From Fulvivirga aurantia (GTDB lineage: Bacteria; Bacteroidota; Bacteroidia; Cytophagales; Cyclobacteriaceae): a DNA stretch of 7,144 bases. Both the position numbers and the translations under genes were made by a program. This document shows, piece after piece, positions 1 to 6,426 of the stretch. Positions within the stretch are counted from its first letter, which is position 1; the number at the start of each line of letters is the position of its first letter. Location of the stretch: the NCBI RefSeq assembly GCF_009711475.1, contig NZ_SMMD01000748.1, positions 1-7,144 of the forward strand, given 5' to 3'. The notes under the pieces were generated by a model. It ran no database searches. It worked only from the letters and a program-made list of their open reading frames with translations, and was not told the DNA's origin.

Positions 1-2
1 AA

Positions 3-65
3 GTTATACTAGAAGTTAGGCAATTTCCCCAAGCTCTTCAAGTCATTAAACCAGCTACGGCTTAA
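3..65 (+). CDS. Possible C-terminal end of a plus-strand gene (partial)
   Basis: The third plus frame is open from the left edge to TAA at 63-65 and would encode the last 20 residues of a protein, ending QVIKPATA. The other two plus frames contain stops within the first 20 bases, so this is the only plus frame that can be coding here. Its stop overlaps the stop of the converging histidine kinase gene: the four bases TTAA at 62-65 give TAA on both strands. Twenty open codons are common by chance, the family cannot be recognised from this tail, and no function is proposed. Confidence 0.35.
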   Translation, partial: VILEVRQFPQALQVIKPATA

Positions 66-2269
66 TAAAACTGCGGCAGGTAAACATTTACAGATGTGCC
101 CTTGCCCATTTCACTCGAGAGCTTAATTTTTCCATTGAGTTTTTCTACGGCTTTGGCAACCAGGTAGAGGCCTAAACCATTACCAATAGAGTGCTCATTG
201 GCCCTAAAGTACATATTAAAGACTTTTTGTTGTACGGCTTCAGGTATACCCTCCCCATTGTCTTTAATTGTGATTTGTACACCTTTACCAAAAGCGTGTA
301 CTTTAATATTTATCTGAGCATTGTCTTTATCATTGTACTGCAGTGCATTTTCAAGTAGGTTTTCAAAAATGATTGCAATCAAATCAGGATAAGACTGAAA
401 GCTTTCCTGCACCTGTACATCTGTAGTAACCGATACCGACTCATCTCTGATATAATCATGACTATTAGAAATCGTTTCGTCAATCAATTGTTCAAAATTA
501 ACGGTATTTATTTCCAGAATTTCAGAACTAATGAGACTCATGGCTTTTAGCTTGTTCACCATCTTGTCAAGCTGCAGTGCAGTGGTCTCAACTTTATCAA
601 AAAGATCTAGCGCATATTTCTCATCCAAAGTTGATCTTGCCACTTCGGCAAGCCCTAAAAACGTAGTAAGCGGCCCTCTAAAATCATGTGATGACCGATA
701 AAAAAACGTATCAAGCTCGCTATAGGCTTGCTTCAGTTCCCTGGATCGCTTGCCCACAGTACCTTCGAGCTCCTCATTCATCAAACTGATCTGCTGATTT
801 GCCTCCTGCAGCTCTTCAGCCTGTGCTGTTATCTCTTCGTTTTTCTCTTGAATTTCCCTGTTTAATGATTTGAGTTGTTTGTTTGATCGATTTCTAATTA
901 AAAGTAATCTGTAGCCAACAAAGAGTAATATAGCCAGCAATAAAATGCAGATGATGATGAAACTAATCACAAGTTGCTGTTTACCAATTACCTTTTCCTT
1001 AAGGCTTAGCTCTTGTTGTTTAGCCTGATTCTCCAAGTTTAAATACTCTATTTCCTTTTCTTTATTCTTGAGATCGTACTTCACCTCCAGCTCTGTGAGT
1101 CGAGAGGTTACGCTTTCATTTATAAGCGAATCTTTAAGGTTTATATACCTTCTATAGTAAGTGGTAGCTTCCTTAAATCGGTCTAGTTTTTCATACAATT
1201 CTGCCGAGTATAAATAATTATAAACCAGATTTTCCTTTGAGTTAAGCTCACTTAATGACTCTCTGGATACATTAAGGAAGTACTCCGCTGAGTCATAAAA
1301 ACCTAATTTGGTATAAAAACCCCCTAGCGTGTATTCACTGATGGCCACGCCTAATACATTACCAATCTCCTGCTCTATTTTGTAAGAGTCTATATACAGT
1401 CTTCTGGCTTCTTGGTTTTCATTGAGCTGCTCCATAATGTAGGCCATGTTATACATCGAAGCAGCGATACCTTTTTTATCGCCAATTTCCTGCCTCAGAG
1501 AAAGCGCCTCTTCGTGCGCCTCCAATGCTACTCCCAAACTGTCTTCAAGGTCGAGCAATACGCCATAGTAGTTGTAGGCCTCTGATTCAATGTACCTGTT
1601 GTTTATTTCTTTACTCAGGTCCATAGCCCGCATTACATAGTTTTTGGCAATGTCGTACGAACCCTGCGCCTGGTAAACCCATGAGAGTTCGTTGTAGCTT
1701 TTGGCCAGCTCGTTACGGTTTTTTTGCTTTTCAAAAATTGCCACAGCTTCAAAAAGCAACTGAGAAGCTTTGGTATAATCTCCTATGGTTGAGTAAAATG
1801 AGCCAAGGTTTCTCTTTGCTTCAGCAATACCAAAGTTATAACCCGAACTCTGGTAGATGCTTAGTGCCTCATCCATCAGTCCTTTGGCTTTTTTAATATC
1901 GCCTTTTACCAAATACAAGTTGCCAAGCTTTAATCTGGCCTTTGCCATACTTACATTGTCTCCCTCCTCTTCATATACTTCTATCGCTTTTAGCAAGGCA
2001 CTTTGGGCACTATCGTAGCGGCCTAATCTGGCTTGATAGTCCCCCAGTATAACATTTGTATTGGCGTAAAAGATGGCTTCATCTTTATAGAAAGAACTTG
2101 AAACTACAGGTTTAAGGTATTTTCTTGCTTCTATAAGATTACCCAACTCAACAAAAGCATCTGCCAATGCCAACAGATACTTAGGGTCGGCCTGAGCGAT
2201 AGCCTCCTCATTTTTAAGCATCATTTGAGAAGTATTGATGATCTCCTTAAACTCACCCTGCTTCTTCAA
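62..2269 (-). CDS. Long open part of the interrupted TPR histidine kinase
   Basis: This is the part of the kinase frame that could still be translated after the premature stop, if anything is: 735 codons from a TTG at 2269, or 720 from the first ATG pair at 2224-2219. It keeps most TPR repeats, the membrane segment (about 433-457 in this numbering), the coiled coil, phospho-acceptor His528 and all ATP-binding motifs. It lacks the signal peptide. Without that, the TPR part would have to cross the membrane by means of the single internal segment, so sensing topology would probably be lost. The TTG start is a frame boundary of convenience; no initiation signal supports it. I regard it as a decayed or error-split piece of the full gene rather than an independent gene. 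Confidence 0.45.
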   Translation of the reverse strand: MKKQGEFKEIINTSQMMLKNEEAIAQADPKYLLALADAFVELGNLIEARKYLKPVVSSSFYKDEAIFYANTNVILGDYQARLGRYDSAQSALLKAIEVYEEEGDNVSMAKARLKLGNLYLVKGDIKKAKGLMDEALSIYQSSGYNFGIAEAKRNLGSFYSTIGDYTKASQLLFEAVAIFEKQKNRNELAKSYNELSWVYQAQGSYDIAKNYVMRAMDLSKEINNRYIESEAYNYYGVLLDLEDSLGVALEAHEEALSLRQEIGDKKGIAASMYNMAYIMEQLNENQEARRLYIDSYKIEQEIGNVLGVAISEYTLGGFYTKLGFYDSAEYFLNVSRESLSELNSKENLVYNYLYSAELYEKLDRFKEATTYYRRYINLKDSLINESVTSRLTELEVKYDLKNKEKEIEYLNLENQAKQQELSLKEKVIGKQQLVISFIIICILLLAILLFVGYRLLLIRNRSNKQLKSLNREIQEKNEEITAQAEELQEANQQISLMNEELEGTVGKRSRELKQAYSELDTFFYRSSHDFRGPLTTFLGLAEVARSTLDEKYALDLFDKVETTALQLDKMVNKLKAMSLISSEILEINTVNFEQLIDETISNSHDYIRDESVSVTTDVQVQESFQSYPDLIAIIFENLLENALQYNDKDNAQINIKVHAFGKGVQITIKDNGEGIPEAVQQKVFNMYFRANEHSIGNGLGLYLVAKAVEKLNGKIKLSSEMGKGTSVNVYLPQFY

Positions 2270-2464
2270 AAGATTTACCAGGTAGATATGAGTGGGATTT
2301 TTGATGTTATTGGCTATACCAAGATCGATCGCTTCTTTGTAAAACTCTTCAGCAAGATCATAATCACCGACCGTATAGGCCGCGATTCCTTTATTGGCAA
2401 TCGCAAGTACTTCTTCTCGAGGGTAGTTTACCTGGGCACTTAGTCTATAAGCGGATTCTGCATA

Positions 2465-2653
2465 TTATATTGCTACCTGCGGGTCGACATGCCAATAAGC
2501 ATCACAAAAGGCATTATATACCTCAAGTTGCTCTCTCTCGCTAAGACCAGAAAGCTCTAACTTCTGAAGACTATCAAGTACGGTGTGCTCTTGAGCAACG
2601 GCTTGAGAAACTCCACAAAGCAAAAAGGCTAGCACATATAATCGCCACCACAT
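2465..2653 (-). CDS. N-terminal fragment of the kinase with signal peptide
   Basis: The 62-residue product begins MWWRLYVLAFLLCGVSQAVA, a good Sec signal peptide with a cleavage site before Gln21, followed by an amphipathic helix region and WHVDPQVAI at the stop. The last residues match the start of a TPR helix of the type AIxYAExA, with the stop codon at x. The ATG lies 66 bases beyond the manA stop on the same strand, so cotranscription with manA is possible. As a separate protein it would be a short secreted peptide with no known role. Confidence 0.4.
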   Translation of the reverse strand: MWWRLYVLAFLLCGVSQAVAQEHTVLDSLQKLELSGLSEREQLEVYNAFCDAYWHVDPQVAI

Positions 2654-2719
2654 CGTTTAAAAGTACTAATCAATTAGTGAAAACAAATATGATTTGAGAG
2701 AGAATTGTAGAAATAGACT

Positions 2720-3706
2720 TTAACGGATATATACTTCGAGAAGTTCTGCTGATTCAACCGGATTGATGGAAAGGTTTTTCATAGCGGCAGGTATAAGAAA
2801 AACATCTCCTTTACCTATTTTTTGCTCGCCACTATCACAGTTCACAACAGCATTACCTTCCAGGCCTACAAGAATAACAAATGAGTCTAATGAGCTATAA
2901 TCACGGTCATTATTCTGATCTATTTTCAGTTTATTGACCACGAAAAAGGGCGTGTCTAATATTGGTGAGGTAGCATTAAGATTAGTCTCGTATCCAGTCT
3001 TATAATTATCCTTTACTTCATAATCCATTACCTCCACCGCTTTATCTATGTGGAGCTCACGCTTATTGCCATTTGCATCTGTTCTATCAAAATCATAGAC
3101 TCTATAGGTAGTATCAGATGTTTGTTGAATCTCGGCAATTAGCAACCCTTTGCCTATCGTGTGAATACGACCTGCAGGTACATAAAAAACATCACCCGCA
3201 GCGACTTCTTCTTGATTGAGTAACTCCTCTATGCGTGACAGCTGTAGTCTTTTTCTAAAATCTTCCTTATCTGTTGGTTTACTAAAACCTGATATCAAGC
3301 TAGCGCCTTCATCCGCTTGCATAACATACCACATTTCAGATTTACCACTAGCCTGCGGCCCGTAAAATTGTCTGGCGTAATGATCATCAGGATGTACCTG
3401 TATGGATAAATCTGCATTAGCATCTATAAACTTGACCAACAACGGAAACTGAGTACCATGCTTTTCATAAACCGATTTACCTATGAGCTCTTCTTTATAT
3501 GTGGTTATGAGTTCATCCAACCCCTTACCGGCTAAAGCTCCATTAGCCACCTTTGAAACTTCGTTATCCACAGCCGACAACTCCCAGGTCTCACCACAAT
3601 TTGAAAGTGGAGCAAAATCCTTGTTAAGCACAGTTTTTATTTTGTCACCGCCCCATATTTTTTCTTTAAAAATGGTCTTAAATGTAAGTGGGTATAAATC
3701 GCTCAT
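2720..3706 (-). CDS. manA: Mannose-6-phosphate isomerase, class I
   Basis: This cytoplasmic zinc enzyme interconverts mannose 6-phosphate and fructose 6-phosphate, linking glycolysis to GDP-mannose and surface polysaccharide synthesis or to mannose use. The 328-residue protein is close to the short bacterial (Bacillus-type) class of about 315 residues. It shows the expected cupin motifs: IWGG at 17-20, CGETWELS at 37-44, QVHPDD at 103-108 (metal ligands Gln103 and His105), GKSEMW at 121-126 (ligand Glu124), PAGRIHTIG at 177-185 (ligand His182), and TYRVYDFDR at 200-208 with the active-site Arg202. The C-terminal part (about 250-328) forms the second cupin lobe. The ATG at 3706 is the natural start, followed at once by the conserved YPLTFKTIFKEKIWGG-type opening. 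It is divergent from queE. A degenerate -7-like box (TACATTCG, 3719-3712) lies only five bases before the start and is not convincing by itself. Confidence 0.95.
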   Translation of the reverse strand: MSDLYPLTFKTIFKEKIWGGDKIKTVLNKDFAPLSNCGETWELSAVDNEVSKVANGALAGKGLDELITTYKEELIGKSVYEKHGTQFPLLVKFIDANADLSIQVHPDDHYARQFYGPQASGKSEMWYVMQADEGASLISGFSKPTDKEDFRKRLQLSRIEELLNQEEVAAGDVFYVPAGRIHTIGKGLLIAEIQQTSDTTYRVYDFDRTDANGNKRELHIDKAVEVMDYEVKDNYKTGYETNLNATSPILDTPFFVVNKLKIDQNNDRDYSSLDSFVILVGLEGNAVVNCDSGEQKIGKGDVFLIPAAMKNLSINPVESAELLEVYIR

Positions 3707-3834
3707 AGTTACGAATGTATTTATTTTTTCAGTATAATCAGATACAAGTAAACAGTAAAATCACTGCAAACGTTTTCAATATTTTTCATATTCTGACTCC
3801 ACCGACTCGCCATAGCGATATCGAAGATTTGACG

Positions 3835-3842
3835 TAGCTTTG
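3835..3842 (+). promoter_or_regulatory. Bacteroidota -7 box for queE
   Basis: TAGCTTTG matches the Bacteroidota primary-sigma -7 consensus TAnnTTTG exactly and ends six bases before the queE ATG at 3849. No clear TTG -33 element stands at the usual 19-21-base distance. A self-complementary CGATATCG (3816-3823) lies just upstream, inside the expected polymerase footprint. If this box is used, transcription would begin at or within a few bases of the start codon. Confidence 0.55.
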
Positions 3843-3848
3843 CTTCTT

Positions 3849-4583
3849 ATGAAATTAGCTCGACTTAACAATAAGGCTGAAATATTTTACACCGTACAAG
3901 GTGAAGGTAAGAACCTCGGTAAGCCCAGTATTTTTTTGCGCACCTCCCTTTGTAATCTCCATTGCATATGGTGCGACACCGACTACACCTGGAACTGGGA
4001 GAATACTCCTTTTGAAACAACGAAAAACGTAAAGTATAGAAGAGAAGAGTATATAGAAGAGCTATCACCAAAGGAAGCAGCAGAAATAGTAATGCAGTAC
4101 CCTTGCAAGCATGTTGTGTTAACTGGTGGTGAACCGATGATGCAACAAGAAGCCCTGTGTGAAGTAATTGAGTACTTAAAAGCTCAGGATGACTATACTT
4201 TTGAAGTAGAAACCAACGGCACTTTACCCCCTTCGGAGAGATTTGATGAGTTAGTAGACCAATTTAACGTATCACCAAAGTTGGCTAACTCTAATAACAG
4301 CGAAAAAATAAGGGAAAAGCCAAAAGCGCTAAAGCACTTTAGTCAAAGCGCAAAGAGTAATTTCAAATTCGTGTTGAGCCAAGAAGAAGACTTGAATGAA
4401 ATTCTATCACTCATTGAAAAATATAATATCAATCCCGCAGCAGTTTATCTCATGCCAGAGGGTGTGTCTGAGGTTGAGTTGAAACGCAAGCAAAGCTGGT
4501 TGGTAGAAATTTGCAAAACACATGGCTTCAACTATACCGACCGACTTCACATTCATATCTACGGAGCTAAAAGAGGTGTATGA
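3849..4583 (+). CDS. queE: 7-carboxy-7-deazaguanine synthase (radical SAM)
   Basis: QueE converts 6-carboxy-tetrahydropterin to 7-carboxy-7-deazaguanine using S-adenosylmethionine, Mg2+ and a 4Fe-4S cluster, a step in making preQ0 for tRNA queuosine. The 244-residue protein shows the substrate/cluster region VQGEGKNLGKPSIFLR (16-31), the radical SAM triad in CNLHCIWC (Cys35, Cys39, Cys42), Thr44 as probable Mg2+ ligand, the SAM motif TGGEP (92-96), ETNGT (121-125), SPKLANS (142-148), YLMPEG (200-205) and the C-terminal RLHIHIYGAKRGV, a variant of the family's LHxxxWGxxRGV ending. I chose ATG 3849 rather than the in-frame TTG at 3840 because the TTG lies inside the promoter box and homologs open with a short stretch before the GEG motif. 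Partner genes queC, queD and queF are not in the window. The gene is divergent from manA. Confidence 0.93.
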   Translation: MKLARLNNKAEIFYTVQGEGKNLGKPSIFLRTSLCNLHCIWCDTDYTWNWENTPFETTKNVKYRREEYIEELSPKEAAEIVMQYPCKHVVLTGGEPMMQQEALCEVIEYLKAQDDYTFEVETNGTLPPSERFDELVDQFNVSPKLANSNNSEKIREKPKALKHFSQSAKSNFKFVLSQEEDLNEILSLIEKYNINPAAVYLMPEGVSEVELKRKQSWLVEICKTHGFNYTDRLHIHIYGAKRGV

Positions 4584-4716
4584 TTATAGCTTAAAATAAC
4601 GTATTTTGGGTTTTAGTTACCACTATGATATTTCTCGTATAAATATTTAAAAATAGTTGCCTTTTTCGAGCACAAAACACCACCTTTTGCGTTATACATA
4701 TAAAACCTTTTAAGTT

Positions 4717-4869
4717 ATGATAATAGATATAAGAAGTCACTTCAAGAAAATTCAAAAAGAGAGCAAAATCATTTCTAAAAAAGAACTTGAGGCTCAGTTA
4801 AAGAATGCCATGTCTTATTTAAATCTGGAAAGCAGCTTACGCAAGCTATCAGTAGAAAAAGGCAAATAA
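4717..4869 (+). CDS. Small hypothetical protein, 50 aa
   Basis: An ATG-to-TAA frame of 50 codons reads MIIDIRSHFKKIQKES and ends RKLSVEKGK. The product is lysine-rich and basic, with no signal peptide, membrane segment or cysteines; the middle part (ISKKELEAQLKNAMSYLNL, about 19-37) should form an amphipathic helix. I do not recognise the family. Support for a real gene comes from position: it fills the space between queE (133 bases upstream) and a strong terminator whose stem begins on the last base of its stop codon. The sense of the frame also resembles a regular protein rather than random AT-rich translation. The leader 4584-4716 has no perfect TAnnTTTG box; a TATACAT at 4693-4699 is the nearest promoter-like string. 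It could be a nucleic-acid- or protein-binding small protein, but nothing shows this. Confidence 0.6.
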   Translation: MIIDIRSHFKKIQKESKIISKKELEAQLKNAMSYLNLESSLRKLSVEKGK

Positions 4870-4901
4870 AAAAGCTGACAAATATATTTTGTCAGCTTTT
4901 T
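4869..4901. terminator. Bidirectional intrinsic terminator
   Basis: A perfect 14-base-pair inverted repeat (4869-4882 with 4888-4901) around a 5-base loop has the core GCTGACAAA/TTTGTCAGC, flanked by A-run and T-run. On the plus strand the stem runs into TTTTT and a second T5 a few bases later; on the minus strand it runs into TTTTTTATTT. It therefore can end both the small gene on the left and the convergent sodC transcript from the right, whose stop codon is 24 bases beyond. Confidence 0.9.
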
Positions 4902-4924
4902 CGTTTTTAGGTTTTTCTAAATTC

Positions 4925-5530
4925 TTACCCTTTCTTAATCACCCCGCAGGCCACTCTTGCACCTGCCGCACCTGAAGGCTGGGATTCAAAATCATCAGCT
5001 CCTGCGTGAATGATTACGGCTTTGTTTAAGATGTCAGAGCTTTCGTCTCCGCCTATTGACCACCCTTCGATAGTCATCTCCAACATACCCTTTCCGTCTT
5101 CACCTACTTCAACGTTATCAATATCACCAGCGTGATACTTCATATCTACAGCACGCTTACCATGCTCAACATCTGCCGGATTCCAATGGCCACCCGCTGA
5201 TGTCGCATCATCTGCACTGCAGTCACCATTTTGGTGTAGGTGAATTGCGTGAGAACCCGGTGTTGCATTCTCAAGAGTTATTTTAAATGTAACCGTTCCA
5301 TCTCCTAAATCAGTAAACGTGGCTTTCCCAGAAACTTCGCTTCCACTGGCACTTGATAATTCAGCCATAGCTGTCACGTAATCTTCAGTGGTGCTGGTTT
5401 CTACTTCATTTACTACTTCTTCGCTATCAGACTCTGACGAGTCGCTTTCAGCTTCTTTTTTCTCTGCAGGATTACAGGCGTACATAAAAGTAACGGCACC
5501 TGCTAATAACAGTGATTTTAGCACTTTCAT
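4925..5530 (-). CDS. sodC: Cu/Zn superoxide dismutase, predicted lipoprotein
   Basis: The enzyme dismutates superoxide to peroxide and oxygen outside the cytoplasm. The 201-residue product has a lipoprotein signal peptide with Cys19 in FMYAC, then an acidic Glu/Ser/Asp linker (about 23-50) and the SOD domain (about 51-201). All metal ligands are visible: Cu at His97, His99, His115, His175; Zn at His115 (bridging), His123, His133 and Asp136. Disulfide cysteines Cys104 and Cys195 and the active-site arginine Arg192 in ARVACGVI are present, as are the family motifs GGHWNP and HAGDIDN. I place the start at ATG 5530, directly before the basic-hydrophobic signal sequence; a longer in-frame start at 5599 would put 23 unrelated residues in front and spoil the signal peptide. 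The acidic stretch after the lipid cysteine recalls Bacteroidota surface-export signals, so an outer-membrane or surface location is possible. No strong promoter box is seen; AACATTTG at 5604-5597 is a one-mismatch candidate. Confidence 0.95.
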   Translation of the reverse strand: MKVLKSLLLAGAVTFMYACNPAEKKEAESDSSESDSEEVVNEVETSTTEDYVTAMAELSSASGSEVSGKATFTDLGDGTVTFKITLENATPGSHAIHLHQNGDCSADDATSAGGHWNPADVEHGKRAVDMKYHAGDIDNVEVGEDGKGMLEMTIEGWSIGGDESSDILNKAVIIHAGADDFESQPSGAAGARVACGVIKKG

Positions 5531-5734
5531 AATTTTTCTTTGTTTGGTTTTTGTTTCGATTATTGATCTAATGCCTATTATACAAAAAAACGCAGCCAAA
5601 TGTTATTAATCGTCATTATTCCCTGCAGTGCAACTTAGTTTATGGGCACTGTTATAACCTATACTATGATGATTTAAAAGGCTTTAACAACGGCTTTCAA
5701 ATTCTACATTCTTACCTGCCGTCTATTATAATGG

Positions 5735-5744
5735 CGATTAATCG
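5735..5744. repeat. 10-base palindrome, possible operator
   Basis: CGATTAATCG is fully self-complementary. Its half-site CGAT/ATCG recurs in inverted order in the next dyad, whose centre is 22 bases away, about two helical turns. A role as a protein-binding site is inference only. Confidence 0.35.
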
Positions 5745-5753
5745 AAATTAAGG

Positions 5754-5769
5754 TGTATCGAGCGATACA
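5754..5769. repeat. Inverted repeat TGTATCG-AG-CGATACA
   Basis: Two perfect 7-base arms are separated by two bases, followed on the plus strand by ATTTTTTTATTTT. The centre lies about 68 bases before the transcription start predicted from the -7 box at 5817-5824, a usual place for an activator site. With the T-tract it could instead be a weak terminator of an unseen transcript, but a 2-base (or effectively 4-base) loop and short stem make that less likely. Confidence 0.45.
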
Positions 5770-5816
5770 TTTTTTTATTTTAATTTCTCAAAACTGCATT
5801 ATCACTTTCACTTAGC

Positions 5817-5824
5817 TATCTTTG
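5817..5824 (+). promoter_or_regulatory. Bacteroidota -7 box for the coiled-coil membrane protein gene
   Basis: TATCTTTG matches TAnnTTTG exactly. A partial -33 element, CTG at 5794-5796, stands 20 bases upstream, the usual spacing although the consensus is TTG. Transcription would begin near 5829, leaving a leader of about 30 bases before ATG 5860. Confidence 0.65.
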
Positions 5825-5859
5825 TATAATAGAATCAAAATAAGTTAAAAATCGAGCAA

Positions 5860-6426
5860 ATGAAGCAAGTTTTATATACGCTAATAGCAATTGCCATTGC
5901 AACGACTAGCTATAGTCAAACACTAGACGAACAGTTTGAAAGCCTTAAAGAGGACTCAGAAACTTTTAAATCTTATAAGGTAATAGACCAAAGCAAGCTC
6001 AATGCCTTTTGGAATATGACCATGGATAGTGTAAGAAATCTGAAAGCAGAGAAGGCCACTATTGCAAATGATAGTAAATCAAAAGATAATACGATTACAG
6101 ATATTAACTCTACACTGGAGACTAAGAATGCACAGATTGAGGAGTTAGAAACTCAAATCAGTACAATTGAAGTTTTTGGTCTTGATGTAAGTAAAAGTAG
6201 TTTCATCTTCTTTAGCTTCTTTACGATTGGTGCTCTTATTATTGTTTTGGCTGGTATTCTTTACAAGTACAAAGACAATAATCGCATAGCAAGGGTAAAG
6301 GTTAAGGAGTATGAGAAACTACATCATGACTTCGAAGAGTATAAAAGAACTGCCCTTGATAAGCAGATGAAGTTGAGAAGAGATTTACAAACAGAAAGGA
6401 ATAAACTAGAAGAGGCCAGAAATTAA
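5860..6426 (+). CDS. Coiled-coil membrane protein of unknown function
   Basis: The 188-residue product has an N-terminal Sec signal peptide (1-19, cleavage before Gln20), a periplasmic segment with FESLKEDSETFKSYKVI (26-42), a predicted coiled coil at about 55-103, one membrane segment at about 113-136 (FIFFSFFTIGALIIVLAGILY), and a basic cytoplasmic coiled coil to the C-terminus ending KQMKLRRDLQTERNKLEEARN-like. The expected topology is periplasmic N-terminal part and cytoplasmic tail. From memory, related Bacteroidota proteins are often labelled tRNA (guanine-N1)-methyltransferase; nothing here resembles the knotted SPOUT fold or its SAM-binding loop, and an enzyme with this layout is implausible. 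A structural or envelope-linked scaffold role would fit, but is unproven. It has its own promoter and converges on the sigma factor gene with 40 bases between stops. Confidence 0.85.
   Translation: MKQVLYTLIAIAIATTSYSQTLDEQFESLKEDSETFKSYKVIDQSKLNAFWNMTMDSVRNLKAEKATIANDSKSKDNTITDINSTLETKNAQIEELETQISTIEVFGLDVSKSSFIFFSFFTIGALIIVLAGILYKYKDNNRIARVKVKEYEKLHHDFEEYKRTALDKQMKLRRDLQTERNKLEEARN

Larger units (their letters stand above)
62..2653 (-). pseudogene. TPR sensor histidine kinase gene interrupted by one in-frame stop
   Basis: One frame runs 863 codons from ATG at 2653 to TAA at 62, broken only by TAA at 2467-2465 (codon 63). In full-frame numbering it has a signal peptide (1-20, ending AVA before Gln), at least nine TPR repeats from about 92 to 510, one membrane segment at about 561-585, a coiled coil to about 645, and a HisKA/HATPase core: H-box His656 in SSHDFRGPL, N-box Asn765/Asn769, G1 DNGEGI at 798-803 and G2 GNGLGL at 824-829. 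There is no receiver domain and no response regulator in the window. Such proteins are thought to sense through the periplasmic TPR part and phosphorylate a separate regulator. The coding signal continues unchanged across the stop (GDYDLAEEFYKEAIDLG, a TPR helix pair, at about 96-112), so this was one gene. A true pseudogene, a recent nonsense mutation and a sequence error are all possible. A weak -7-like box, CATATTTG, lies at 2691-2684. Confidence 0.75.
5531..5859. other. 329-base divergent intergenic region
   Basis: This space separates the divergent sodC and coiled-coil genes. It is AT-rich and I see no credible coding frame or tRNA. Its left part (5531-5604) is the sodC leader and probable promoter zone. 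The stretch 5605-5734 shows nothing I can name. The right part carries two neighbouring dyads (5735-5744 and 5754-5769), a long T-rich tract (5769-5787) and a consensus -7 box (5817-5824). Confidence 0.6.

Noticed and set aside
1681..1896. Plus-strand frames inside the kinase, manA and sodC genes, and a minus-strand frame inside queE (for example 1681-1896, 2225-2443, 3483-3737, 3865-4071, 5388-5609)
   Set aside because: They lie opposite well-supported genes, have no recognisable protein features and are explained as antisense shadows.
2443..2463. ATG at 2463-2461 immediately after the premature stop, as a possible translation restart for the kinase
   Set aside because: It is in a different frame and meets a stop after seven codons, so it cannot restore kinase synthesis.
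3840..3848. TTG at 3840 as the queE start
   Set aside because: It overlaps the -7 box and adds only three residues; ATG 3849 fits family and promoter better.
4593..4607. AAAATA-ACG-TATTTT inverted repeat after queE as a terminator
   Set aside because: The stem is six A/T pairs only and would be too weak; no T-run directly follows.
5531..5599. Upstream in-frame start of the superoxide dismutase
   Set aside because: It would place 23 residues before a complete lipoprotein signal peptide; ATG 5530 is the sensible start.
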